This document shows, piece after piece, positions 53,601-64,000 of a stretch of DNA of 64,000 nt (its first letter is position 1; the number at the start of each line of letters is the position of its first letter). Source of the stretch: Chrysomallon squamiferum (lineage: Eukaryota; Mollusca; Gastropoda; Neomphalida; Peltospiridae); NCBI GenBank assembly GCA_012295275.1, contig CM022679.1, positions 11,592,915 through 11,656,914 of the forward strand, read 5' to 3'. The notes under the pieces were generated by a model. The model saw only the letters and a list, made by a program, of their open reading frames with translations. It ran no database searches and had not been told where the DNA came from. The translations under genes were made by a program, and so were the position numbers.

Positions 53601-54185
53601 TTAGAATTACAATAATTTACAGAATTCATTAACATAGTATTTCAAAATTTATAATTAGAAACAATAAAGATTATAAGACTAAAATAAATACCTGAAACAT
53701 TTTGATGTACTGCCTGTTGGTATGATTAAACATTCAAAGCATCCTGGCCTTTTACACAAGTAAACACATCCTTCCTGACTTACTACTAGTTGTCTGGAAA
53801 AGAATTGGAAATAAATAATTTTATATATTTATTTTAAATACAAAAAAGGAAACAAATATAATGGTATTAAATGTATTGGTAAATTACTTTAATTTAGTGG
53901 AATTGTTATTATTAATTTACTTCTTAAAAAGAAAAAGGACATAATCTGTCTAGTCAGTATGACATAAGCTTTCAGCTGGACATATATACAATTCAATATT
54001 TCCCTCTCACATACTTCAATAAATTCCATGAATTAGCATAGAACAAGCCTGACTCAAGTAATACTAAAACTGAATACATACGTTTTAAAGCTTTCCAGTG
54101 ATGATGGTTGCACCTTGAAGGGACTTATGTTTGCAGAGGCTGCATTAAGAAACCCTCCTACCAATGACTTAATTAATCCAGCCAT
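44922..54185 (-). CDS. PLA2G6: 85/88-kDa calcium-independent phospholipase A2 (iPLA2 beta), complete, 16 exons
   Basis: Exons in transcript order: 54185-54082, 53793-53692, 53197-52982, 52280-52103, 51637-51447, 50972-50876, 50350-50168, 49664-49549, 49353-49205, 48883-48774, 48371-48218, 47837-47687, 47033-46897, 46574-46420, 45935-45768, 45140-44922. Phases all agree; total 2430 nt, 809 residues (human 806). The enzyme hydrolyses the sn-2 acyl chain of phospholipids, with roles in membrane remodelling and mitochondria. Residues about 135-400 contain ankyrin repeats ([45 protein letters not shown]). The patatin domain has the oxyanion glycine loop DGGGIRG (487-493), the nucleophile GTSTG with Ser522, and the catalytic Asp655 in DGALIANNP. 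The C-terminus matches the family ([22 protein letters not shown]). Before the patatin domain is a Cys-rich linker ([16 protein letters not shown]). All catalytic residues are present, so it should be active. Confidence 0.97.
47343..47463. repeat. A-rich AAAT/AAT low-complexity tract
   Basis: Imperfect AAAT and AAT units with A runs, in the PLA2G6 intron between exons 12 and 13. Confidence 0.8.
50495..50604. repeat. compound TA/TG microsatellite
   Basis: TA units, then TG units, then TA units with an interruption near 50550, in the PLA2G6 intron between exons 6 and 7. The alternating purine-pyrimidine run could adopt left-handed or cruciform structure. Confidence 0.9.
52700..52786. repeat. 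degenerate GT-rich repeat
   Basis: Imperfect TG units with T interruptions, in the PLA2G6 intron between exons 3 and 4. Confidence 0.75.
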
Positions 54186-55717
54186 CTTCAACAATTTGTG
54201 TCAGCATTCACTGTGCACATCCACACTGCTATTTTTTATCATTAAAAAAAAAAAAAAAAAAAAAATATATCTGGAATAATATCAAACAAAACTAGATTAA
54301 ATTTTACTCTACTGCTCAAAATATAGTAAACATGAATATACAGTTCATATTAGTTTTTAGTCTTTTCTATAATGTGTTAGCTCTTCTGATGATTATGTGT
54401 TGAAATGAAATTTTATTCTTAGAAAGACTTGGTGTTCTAATTTAAAAAAAAATTATTTCATTAGTGTTGTAGCTATATCACTTCTCGTTTTTATTTTTTT
54501 ATTTTTTATAAAAATGATTATACCTCTATTTTGTGTACCATAATTATTTTTGTCCTGAAACATTTACACTAATTAGTCAGCCTTAAAGTTACCTGTAGTG
54601 ACATTAATTAATTACTTAATAAATGAATGAACAAATGAATAACATTATATTTCCAATTTAAAAAATATATATATTTATTTATTTTTATAGTGTAGAAGAA
54701 ATGTTTAGAGTAAATCAGTACATCCTGTAAGTGATTACTTCAGCCTCTGGTTTAGAAACATATAATAACACTAAACTAAGATAAAATTTAGAAATATTAA
54801 GAAAATATTTAGACTATTCATCTCCACAAAACACTTTACATCAAGTTGAGCAACTACTGTACATAGTGAAACAAATCCAAACCATACTCTAGCCTAAATA
54901 AACTTGACCTTTAGAGTTTACTATTTATATAATATTAACAAAATATTTTAAAGATAATTTATTAGCATCAGATAATCGATATCTCAAACTGTTTATGCCA
55001 TATGCATGCAGCATTGTTCATTTAAAATACAACTCATCAACTGTGTACTTCAAGCATAAAAATATCTCTTAAACTTAAAGAATTTAAATAATGTCAATAA
55101 ATTGTGATATACAAGATACAAAATCTATGAGCATATTACGTCATTGAAGCATTTGAAATCTCTTAATAATAATAATAATAACACTGCTGAGCATTCCTAT
55201 ATAAGTGCTGAAATTTTCAGTTGCATTCAATATTCTTCTACACCCTCTTTGATTTCCTTTGAATAAAACATATAGAGTTACTTCCCTTCGTTATAATAAT
55301 TTAAAGATAGTCTTCGTAGAAAATGTTGTTTAAAAACATCCATATATACAACAATATAAAAAAAGGATACTGTTATCGTCGTCAGGAATTTACTGACCCA
55401 TACATATTTAGAAACAGAGTGTAATTACGTTGTGTGCATTTAATGAAAAACAGAGATAACGGAATCACAAGATTCACATCAAGCCGATTGACATTCGTGA
55501 CGAACCTACTTCAAAGATTGCTTGCATTTTTTTGTCATAGATACTGATAGATATTTGAATTCTGTCGAAATAGTTGATTAAATCACAACAGATATACTAT
55601 TATATTTGCACAGACTTTACAAAGTTATTATAACAGATGAATAAAGAGTTTTACTTCGTAGTATCTTTGCTGTGGTGCTTCTGTAAAACGTATGGAAAGA
55701 ATTAATTTTGGGTGAAA
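54186..55717. promoter_or_regulatory. head-to-head upstream region of PLA2G6 and FUT10
   Basis: The start codons of minus-strand PLA2G6 (54185) and plus-strand FUT10 (55718) face away from each other across 1.5 kb, so this interval must hold both promoters and 5' untranslated regions. The last 60 bases before the FUT10 start (TTTGCTGTGGTGCTTCTGTA and following) resemble the segment before the second FUT gene (near 61790-61830). No TATA box can be told apart from the A/T background. Confidence 0.45.
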
Positions 55718-58700
55718 ATGGGAATACCATACAATGTTGCAACTTACATTTTTCATAAGTTATTCACAAAAAGCGTCTGCTGTTCCAGACGCAATTTTAT
55801 TATTTTTAATATTCTAATTTTTTTTAGTATAAGTATTGTGGGTTATATGGTGAGTTTGGTTTTTGTAAATAATTATAATTACTTAAATTAGTATAAATAG
55901 TAATAATGATAAAATGAGTAATTATTTTTTTTTAACTTTAACTTTTTGTGAATTGCACTTTTAGTCTCATAAATAATATTTTATTTCATCTTATTTTTTA
56001 TTTATTTTTACTATTTATTTATTTATTTGTTATTGTGGTTATAATTGTTACTATTATTATTATTATTTATTTATTTATTTTTCGGCATATAAAGTTTGCA
56101 GTTAACACAGATTTAGTAAATGTATAAAAAGTATATTTCATTTGAATTCACATTTTGTTATTTGATATTTAGAATACATTTTAGACCTTGAAGTCAGTTA
56201 AGTAATCAAGAAAATTCCATTTTATAGCATTACCAGAAGGTGACTTATAAAATGTTTTCATTTCCAGACCTTATCAAAAGAGACTTCAGAAGATTCTGCA
56301 GAACAGACTGACTATGTAGAAAGTAAGCATTGCCAGTGACTGGGCCATTTAGCTCAATTACTGAATACAACCTTTGATATATTTTTAGTTTAACTGATTA
56401 CTTTAAACAATTGTTGATGAAATTCTGGAATACAAAAATTAGATTTTATGGTAGTGAAAGTTGCAGGAAAGTCATGCAGTAAGCACTACATTGCTAGTGT
56501 TGATGTTGTAGATAATGAGGGTGGCTAGCAAGTCAGTACTGAAGTTGTTCCATTCATTCCAAATTCACAGGTATATCACCTATAAACTTCCCAAGCTGGA
56601 CTGCTGGGAAGATCCAGCCAAGTTGCCTACAGACTGGCCTAACACACATGTAGGCCAACATAAAAAAAAAACCTGGACAATAAGTGTATTAAGGATTTGT
56701 TTACCAGAAAATGTAATGACATTAGTGCATAGACTGGATTTAGAATACACATAGAATCATATCAGTATTCTATATACGATTGACATGTGTTCAAATCTAC
56801 CTCTATATGTCAATTCGTTTTACTGTAAGTTTTGTATCAATCTTGATGAAAGTTGCAGTTGAGTTGTAAGTGTTTTATCACGAGATGCCACATTTTGGTT
56901 AAAATTAGAGGTTTTAATTATTATTTGATGCCACTGGTTAATGTGTAAATGCCAACAATTTATTTATTTGTCCAAAACTGTAGACTGATCATGATGACAG
57001 TTAATCGTATAATTTTCAGAATTAGGTCAGCTAGAGCAAGCAGCTTCTAAGAGTTTTGATAATATCCACAAGCCTATAATTGTATGGTGGACACCATTCA
57101 GTCTTGAACAGGGAAATTACAAGAAATGCAATGATGTTCAGTGTTTCTTCACTGTAGACAGATCCTTCTGGAATCATTCCATGACGAAGGTAATTAAAAC
57201 TATTTTCTTCATATTAATATATACACACATCACTGATTAGATCACATATAGCGTTATTACATTTCAGATTAAAAAATATATTTTCTAAAACTAATAACAT
57301 TTAAAATGTTATTTAAAACTACTTCTAATTAATTTATGTAAGTGGGAAAGCACTCTTTAATATAGAGCCTGTTAAATTTTTCAGGCTTTTATGTTTTATG
57401 GATCTCTGTTTGAAGCATCTGACTTGCCATTACCTCGATCAAGTGAGCATGACTGGGCTCTTCTTCATGAAGAATCTCCTAAAAACAACTATCTTTTTTT
57501 ATTTCCTGAAATAATTACTCTATTCAACCACACAAGCACCTTCCGACGTGAATCTGACTATCCTATCACTACCCAGTATCTATATAGCCTTGAGTGGTTA
57601 GAAACTACAAAGTATTTAGTGTCAGTAGAATTAAAAAACAAATATCAAAGAGAATCGGGATTGTCTCCAATTATATATGTCCATTCAGACTGTGATCCAC
57701 CATCAGACAGAGATAAATACACTAAGATATTGATGAAGTACATCAATGTTGATGCATATGGAGAATGTCTTCATAACAAAGATTTGCCAAATCAGTAAGT
57801 TGTTCTTGGAATTAGTTTAATGATTAGTCAGAATAAAATAAAATAAAAAGATTTGCACGTTATTCTTATGGTTGGTATAATATTTAATCAAAACAGAATG
57901 AAAGTTCTTTTGGTTACATAGGTTGTTATAGCCTAATAGTTTATTAATAATGCAAACTAAAAAATGGGCAAAGATTCGTAACAAGCTCTATAATCAAAAT
58001 TAATAGCTTTAGATTAGTAAATGCTTTAAGTAATAACTTGTTTTCAGTTTTGCCCATTTGTCCTGATGATTAAACCTAATGTTAGAAGAATAGCATTATT
58101 AGTATGATTTGTTTTAAAATTCTGTTTAACTATAGTTTAAAAGAACCTTTAAGAGACATGATGGATCCTGATTTCATAGCACTGATTGGAAAGTATAAAT
58201 TCGCCTTAGCAATGGAAAATGGGCGTTGCAAAGACTATATGACAGAAAAGTTATGGAGACCACTTGTGGCAGGTGCTGTTCCAATTATATTAGGTTCAGA
58301 TTCTGTTATGGTAAGATGAGTTTAAAGTACATTTTGTAAATATTAGCGTCAGTCAGATCAATTGCTCAGATATAATGCAGTTAATTTATTTATACAAATT
58401 TATTATAAAGTGTTGAAAGTATTTTCAAAATAAAAATCTCAGGTTAAATGTTTTTAGTAATTTTAATACCAAGAACAGGTTTTTTCTTATTTAGACTAAA
58501 AATCCATGTACAATGTAATTTAAAAACTTTTAATGTGATTTTCATTTGTCAGTGTTTTGTCAAAGTTGTTCTCATTTTAGGCCTCTTTTTAAATTTTTCA
58601 AAATTATTCTGAAAGTTAATCCACCACTGATTAAGGTCTTTGCTTCAAATCCTCAATCTTTTCCTGATAACTGTAATTGTTAAATGGAGTCTGTACATCC

Positions 58701-59398
58701 ATCATTTTGTATGCATGCACACTGAAATAAATGAGAAAGTCTTTTGAAATACAATATGTTTCTTTTTTCTTCTTCTTGTTTTCAGTTTTATTTAAAAAAA
58801 ATCTTTATCCAAAATTCTGTCTACGAGTATGACATAACTTTCTACAGATACTGACAGAGACCATTATATAATGTTTTGGTGTTTGTTATTTTTTCAGGAA
58901 TTCATGCCTTCAGCCCATTCTGCCCTAAGTATTGATAACTTCAAAAATGTGAAGGAGTTAGCTGACTATCTGAATTACTTGAATAACAATGATGCTGAAT
59001 ATGATAAATATCTCACCTGGAAGCATACTGGAGTCACAAATGAATTTCTTAAAAAGCAGTTGAAAGAAAGAGAATGGTCAGTTGATGCAGCAGATAATAA
59101 ATATCGAACTCATTTAAATTTTGTTGATGGATTTGAGTGCTTTGTATGCAAGAAAATTCACAAAAACATCAATAATCAAAATACTCTAAAATATCAAGCC
59201 ACACAAGAACACTATGGCTGCCCCAAACCTGTGAAATTTGATGATAATGGTGTTCCGATTCCAAACAATTCACTTGTTGATGATGAATGGAATTATTTTC
59301 GAGATGTGGCTAAAGCCACAAGAAAACTTGTTTTAAAAAATGTCCCATTTAAAAGAAGTGAGCTGTCAGCCGAGGCTGGTGTTCATCCTGCATACTAA
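55718..59398 (+). CDS. FUT10: FUT10-like fucosyltransferase, complete, 6 exons
   Basis: Exons 55718-55849, 56268-56322, 57020-57189, 57385-57794, 58136-58310 and 58898-59398 join in frame to 480 residues (human FUT10 479). The family (GT10) transfers fucose from GDP-fucose; FUT10 and FUT11 act in the early secretory pathway and have been described as protein O-fucosyltransferases for EMI domains (POFUT3/4). Exon 1 encodes a short cytoplasmic tail and one hydrophobic signal anchor (about residues 25-43, FIIFNILIFFSISIVGY), giving a type II membrane protein. Diagnostic motifs are HDWALLHEESPKNN, SDCDPPSDRDKY, VDAYGECLHNKDLP, the GDP-fucose-binding ENGRCKDYMTEKLWRP (about 283-298) and the C-terminal FECFVC. 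SDCDPPSDRD and YGECL..NKDLP favour FUT10 over FUT11. A second related gene starts 2.5 kb downstream. Confidence 0.94.
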
Positions 59399-59689
59399 CT
59401 TTGTTACTCTTCCAAACCATTAAGACAAAACAAATCCAACATTAACTTTATGAATGAACAGCTCTTAATTGTTGTGAACCTGTTTTTCATAACACCAAAT
59501 CCAAAACAGAATAATGCCTGCGATGATCAGATAACAAGAAGTAGAAAAATACCTAAGTGCATTTTTTGTATAGTTTTGAACAAAATATCACTAATGGTTT
59601 GATTATACCTAGACAAAAATGTGTATTACAAACTTTTAGTTCATTGATTTACTGGAATGTAAACTACTCTATTGCATTTCAAAAATGTA

Positions 59690-59699
59690 AATAAATAAA
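59690..59699 (+). terminator. candidate FUT10 poly(A) signal (overlapping AATAAA)
   Basis: Two overlapping AATAAA hexamers lie about 290 bases after the FUT10 stop codon, a sensible distance for a 3' end. Confidence 0.45.
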
Positions 59700-60963
59700 G
59701 CACGAAAAGTCATTAAAAAGAAAAAAGCAACAACAACAAAAAAGAAGACACTTTATCTTATATCTCTATAAAAAGATCAGAGCATCATCAGCCATTCATC
59801 CTAAAATAGAGATTATCCTTTTTGTATGGAAAAACAAACAAACTGTGCATGGTGGAATCAGTATTTAATTCATAACAATGACAAAAGACTGTTTATTGTT
59901 TACTCAGAGGTTGTACTTATATGAGCAGCCATTGATTATTTCATCACCCAGTCAGTGGCCATTAATTAACTGCAACAAAGCTAGGTGATGTGCTTTCATA
60001 TTAATTGGAAGTTGCATTTAATAAAATAAAATAAAGTAAAAGTATCCCAATGTGTGGCAGCAGCATATTTTATCTCTCAACATCAGTTTTGTCCTTAACT
60101 ATTACTTCATTTAATTGTAGGTTTAAAATGTGGTGCCAAACTAAATGTGTGTTCATTGTTTAGTGTTTTATCAGTAAATCATGGTTTTGTTCATCTTACA
60201 TTTTACATTGCTTCTAGCATATTTTATTCTCATGTATATTATTAAAATAATTATAGTTATATTTTTATTACCTTTTTTATAGTAAATATAAAAGTGTTTC
60301 ATTTCTATCTTTTGGAATTTAACATTACTGCTATTTTATTTTGCCTGAGGTATATTGGAGGAGATTTGGATTGTTAATTAACTAGAAAATATGTAGAAAA
60401 TATCTATGCTGAAATAAAACAAGTCTAAAGAAACATAAACAGTAATTTTTGCTAGGGAGATGTTACAAAAATAATTTATTAACAGCAGCATTTTGAAATG
60501 TTTATGCCAAATACATTGTTTTTTAAACTAAAAGTATTGTAATGTCACAATTTGTCACTTGGGCAACAATTGTTGAAAATATGATTTTCAGCATCATGAT
60601 TTGTCAGCTCTGGTATGCTGATACTTTAACAATACCATTAGAGTCGGTTATTATTTGTTATTATTTGTCACATTAATTTTTGTCAATTGTGTTTTCCATT
60701 GGCAATAAGAGGTATTAATTAAACAATTGTTGAATGCATCAAATACAATATGAAATTCTAATTTATACAAAATGGTGGAAATAAATTAAATCCGGGTTAA
60801 TGTAATGTTCTGAAGAAATGGAATTTGACATTCAAGATCTTTAAAAAAAGGATACAAAAAATCTCTTGATATGACTGATAAAAGATAGAGTGATTCCAGC
60901 AAGATTGTAAACACAGCAAAAACAAGAGGTACAAAGTGAGCGGCAACATGTCTTTCCTTTGAA

Positions 60964-60971
60964 TGACGTCA
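60964..60971. promoter_or_regulatory. TGACGTCA palindrome (CRE/ATF-type site), first of two
   Basis: A perfect 8-base cAMP-response-element palindrome about 0.9 kb upstream of the second FUT10-like start codon. Function is inferred from the motif alone. Confidence 0.3.
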
Positions 60972-61245
60972 AAAAGGACATTAATTTGTCCATCTTTTCG
61001 TTGCCCATCCAAAAAGAATTAAACAGTTTTATGTATACTAAAACAACAGGCCACAGTAAACACTGGCATGTTTATTGTTATTTTATGCAGTTGCCGTTAC
61101 ATATGGCAAGTAAATAATAGAAATAACAAAAATATGCCACCCATGGTAAATTGGAAAGTATAAATATGAATTTCTTACAATTTTTGTAGTTTTACTGAAT
61201 GCACGCATTTCTGTAGTTTCTGCCACTAGTTTGTATGGTGCGCGA

Positions 61246-61253
61246 TGACGTCA
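61246..61253. promoter_or_regulatory. TGACGTCA palindrome (CRE/ATF-type site), second of two
   Basis: A second perfect palindrome 282 bases after the first and about 0.63 kb before the second FUT10-like start codon, in a short CpG-containing patch (GTGCGCGATGACGTCACC). CREB/ATF binding is inferred. Confidence 0.35.
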
Positions 61254-61878
61254 CCATTCTAAGATGATGGGAGAAAAAGGTGCCATTCATAGTTTTCGTA
61301 AGAGCGATGATAAGTCATCAGAACAAAAACTTACAAAGTAAAAATAATTTGTTAGTACAATTACTTCTACTGACGAAGACACTTTGAAATAATGTCAGTA
61401 AATAATGATGCGTCACATTTTAAGTTCTTATGCCTTTTGTTAATGTTATAAATAATATTTCCACACCTTTTTTCCTTTGAAGAGAAAGGAGTTACTAATT
61501 TTTAAATAATTTATTATACATCTGCTTTACAAACACAAACGTGGTAATCATAAACAATGTAGTAAACCGATACTATCCAGTATCCTCACTAATTAGTCAC
61601 AAACTCGTATTACAGAGATTACGAAACCAATAACAAATGGACTACGGTGCGTTTATCAGACAACTTCCTTAATCAGCCAAAAACAACTACAATAATTTGT
61701 CACAGAAAATTGAATTCATTCGACTGATTATTCATATCATGTTCACTATATAATTTCTGCACACGATGTATAAAATCATGAGCATATTTTTGCTGAGGTG
61801 CTTTGGTAACATTTATGGAAAATAATTACTTAAAGAGCAGACTATACTGAAAGTCTGTCAAGTCATCGTTATCGAAAA

Positions 61879-62178
61879 ATGGGAATACTCTACAGCACTT
61901 TAAATTACATTTTTCATAAATGTTTCATGGATTGCTTTTGCAGCTCAAGATATCTTTTTATTTTTCTTAATTTCATAGTTTTTCTGAATATGGTTGTAAG
62001 TTATTAAACATGATTAATTTTCAAAATTAATAAAATAAATAAACACGTTAAATTTATTTTATTATAGGCTTATACTCTAATTCGATTTAGTATTTTTCGA
62101 AAGTACTGTTTATATATATATATAAACTTTATTTTATTATTTTAAATTTATTATTATATTTATTTATTTATTTTTATT

Positions 62179-62250
<72 letters not shown>

Positions 62251-62263
62251 TTGATTTTCCTTA

Positions 62264-62298
<35 letters not shown>

Positions 62299-64000
62299 TT
62301 TTTTTTTTTTTTTTTTTTTTTGGACTGTGACAGTTATTTTTCTGTAGTCGTGGTACAATCCCGACAGATATAGCATGGTGGCGGACGATCAAATGTTTTG
62401 TTACTGAATTTTGATACCTTATTATTACTATTATTTTTGGTGCTGTTGGGTGTGAGGGTTTTTTGGGGTGGTGGTAAGGGTGAGTGCTTTCCTTGTGGGT
62501 TTTCTTGCAAATTTCACTGGTAGACCTGAAATGCAACAAATCATCAAAACTTGTTGCATGTAAATTCAATCTGATTTTAAGGAATATTTATATATATGCT
62601 ATTTACTAGTGCAAAGGTTTGTATTTTGTATTTAAAATGTTTATCATTGTTTATTTACATTATCAAACGCTGAATTCATAAGGCTTAATTTTTCTATTTT
62701 CTTTCTTTCTTCTTTTGGTAAGTTGCAGTTGTTAGACACATTTTAGTCAAAAGTAGATATTTCATAGAAAAAGCAACATCTTTCAGTTATTCAGTTTCTT
62801 TTATTTATTTTAATTCTGAAGTCACGTTAGTAACGAAGAAATTTCCGATTTCTTGGCTTTACCAATGAAAATGAAAATGTGGAGAGTGTTTTGGGTTTTT
62901 TCTTCAGATGTTTTCAAAAGAGTCCACCGAGAAACCGGAATATGTAGAAAGTAAGTATTAATAATATCTGATCCCACTTAGCTCATTCACTGTTTAATAC
63001 TAACAGAGATACCTTAGATTTCAGGTTACAGTAATTCTGGCAATAAAAATAATGCAATATTATTTTGCTGCGTTGATTAACCGACTGTAGTTTGAAATTC
63101 GGCAACAATATTTTTATATTTAAATATTTATGTGGCTTAAAGTATTTGACAATAATGTCTGTGACAATATAAAAATCAGTTGTTATGGATCAAACTTACA
63201 CTACACTCACACTGCTCAAACTGACATTTTAATTTAATTACTTTTCATAAATATTTTTAATTCCTCAAAGTATCATATACAGGTTGGCCACTTCAGAGAA
63301 AATGCAAATATAACCCAACAATTTGTAAATTTCCAATAGTTTAGTAACCAAAATTTGAAATGGCTGTGACAGTTTGCTATGTTATTTAATTAGAAAGCAA
63401 TTCGAAAATGATTTACTAGTGCGCGTACGAGTAAACTTGTGTTAAAGCCTTGACGCTGGTATTAATTTGTAATTATCAGCTTATCAAAGAACTTAACATT
63501 ATTATATCATTAACATAACTAGTTTAATCACGTAGTTTAGAACATATTTTAGAGTTTAGTAAACGATATTTGTATATAACAAGCAGCATTAAAATACACT
63601 GGACCTTCCTCAGATTTTACTTTCACTAAAACATTTGGCAGCATTTCTTGCGCAAATCACCTAAAAAAAAAAAAAAGTGCCCAGAATAATTTGAATTTGT
63701 ACTTGAAGTGTATAGAGTGACTTTAATTTGGTACATTTATATAATCAGGGAAAATTGATGCTGAGTTAGTTAAAAGTCAACAAATTTTCTAATAGTAATT
63801 GGACGGCAACCATATGTGTGTGTGTGAAAGATGATACGCACAATTACAAAATTTTACAGATTGATGATTATGAAAATTAATCTTCATGTATTTGTATTTA
63901 GTAACAGATATTTTTCAATATACGTACATCTTGCCATGGTTTTAGAAATTAATCAGCAGAAACAAACGTGTCTGGGAGAAATCAGCAGACCCATAATTAT
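61879..64000 (+). CDS. second FUT10-like fucosyltransferase, 5' part only (3 exons, cut by window end)
   Basis: Exons 61879-61995 (the donor could instead follow 61992; both keep the frame), 62908-62950 and 63946 to beyond 64000. Exon 1 starts MGILYSTLNYIFHK, paralleling MGIPYNVATYIFHK in the upstream gene, and encodes a hydrophobic signal anchor (YLFIFLNFIVFLNMV). Exon 2 ends SKES...EYVE with a phase-1 donor, as in the upstream gene (SKETS...DYVE). Exon 3 reads KINQQKQ...RPIII where the upstream gene has KLGQLEQ...KPIIV. Exon sizes differ slightly but phases match, so this is a diverged tandem duplicate. The catalytic part lies outside the window, so activity cannot be judged. A long TTA microsatellite occupies intron 1. 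Confidence 0.8.
62154..62321. repeat. ATTT then TTA microsatellite with terminal T run
   Basis: Imperfect ATTT units, then about twenty-one TTA units (62187-62250), a short break, more TTA units and a T run ending near 62321. It lies in intron 1 of the second FUT10-like gene. Confidence 0.9.

Larger units (their letters stand above)
59399..61878 (+). other. spacer between tandem FUT10-like genes
   Basis: No coding exon seen. It contains the FUT10 3' untranslated region on the left and the upstream region of the second FUT gene on the right, including two TGACGTCA palindromes. Confidence 0.5.

Noticed and set aside
56515-56754. Plus-strand frame in the FUT10 intron between exons 2 and 3
   Set aside because: FUT10 exon 2 joins exon 3 in frame without it, and it matches no part of the fucosyltransferase family.
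62182-62376. Minus-strand frame of Lys and poly-Asn
   Set aside because: Translation of a TTA microsatellite and T run; not a gene.
1-64000. CRISPR array, prophage, operons or bacterial-type system
   Set aside because: The window is intron-rich animal DNA; no direct-repeat/spacer array, phage gene or polycistronic layout is present.
1-64000. tRNA or rRNA genes
   Set aside because: No segment with A- and B-box or rRNA core sequence was noticed by eye; a covariance-model scan would be needed to exclude degenerate copies.

Overview
This is A/T-rich nuclear DNA from an invertebrate animal. Coding sequence is broken by many short GT-AG introns, there is no operon organisation, microsatellites and homopolymers are common, and there are relics of Tc1/mariner-superfamily transposons. 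The proteins are recognisable bilaterian orthologues. eEF2 kinase, which Drosophila lacks, argues against a fly. A chelicerate or a mollusc would fit, but the sequence does not settle the clade.

Layout from left to right. (1) 176-2717, plus strand: last six coding exons of eEF2 kinase. (2) 2718-14233: about 11.5 kb without a gene, T-rich, with a decayed mariner-like fragment at about 10820-11550. (3) 14234-28899, minus strand: a 15-exon gene, reconstructed here with every intron phase consistent, for a 1164-residue nuclear-type RNA-binding protein. It has an acidic N-terminus, Lys/Ser/Asp low-complexity sequence, two RRM-like folds and a long disordered tail. I could not assign it to a named family. 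(4) 32048-42955, plus strand: PDRG1, a small prefoldin-like subunit in three coding exons. Its 10-kb first intron holds two same-strand C2H2 zinc-finger ORFs that share a similar N-terminal finger; the second is split by a one-base frameshift in an A run. (5) 44922-54185, minus strand: a complete 16-exon PLA2G6 (calcium-independent phospholipase A2 beta, 809 residues) with ankyrin repeats and a patatin domain whose catalytic residues are intact. (6) 55718-59398, plus strand: a complete six-exon FUT10-like fucosyltransferase (480 residues). (7) 61879 to the window end, plus strand: the first three exons of a second, diverged FUT10-like gene with the same architecture, cut off by the window edge.

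Two copies of a Tigger/pogo-type non-autonomous transposon (26360-27124 and about 29998-30717) lie in and just upstream of the RRM gene. Both keep only the DNA-binding N-terminus of the transposase.

The genes do not form one pathway: translation control, RNA binding, chaperone assembly, phospholipid hydrolysis and secretory-pathway fucosylation. Gene order gives two head-to-head pairs (RRM gene/PDRG1 and PLA2G6/FUT10) and two tail-to-tail pairs (eEF2K/RRM gene and PDRG1/PLA2G6). Exon coordinates were worked out by hand from splice consensus and reading-frame continuity, not from transcripts.
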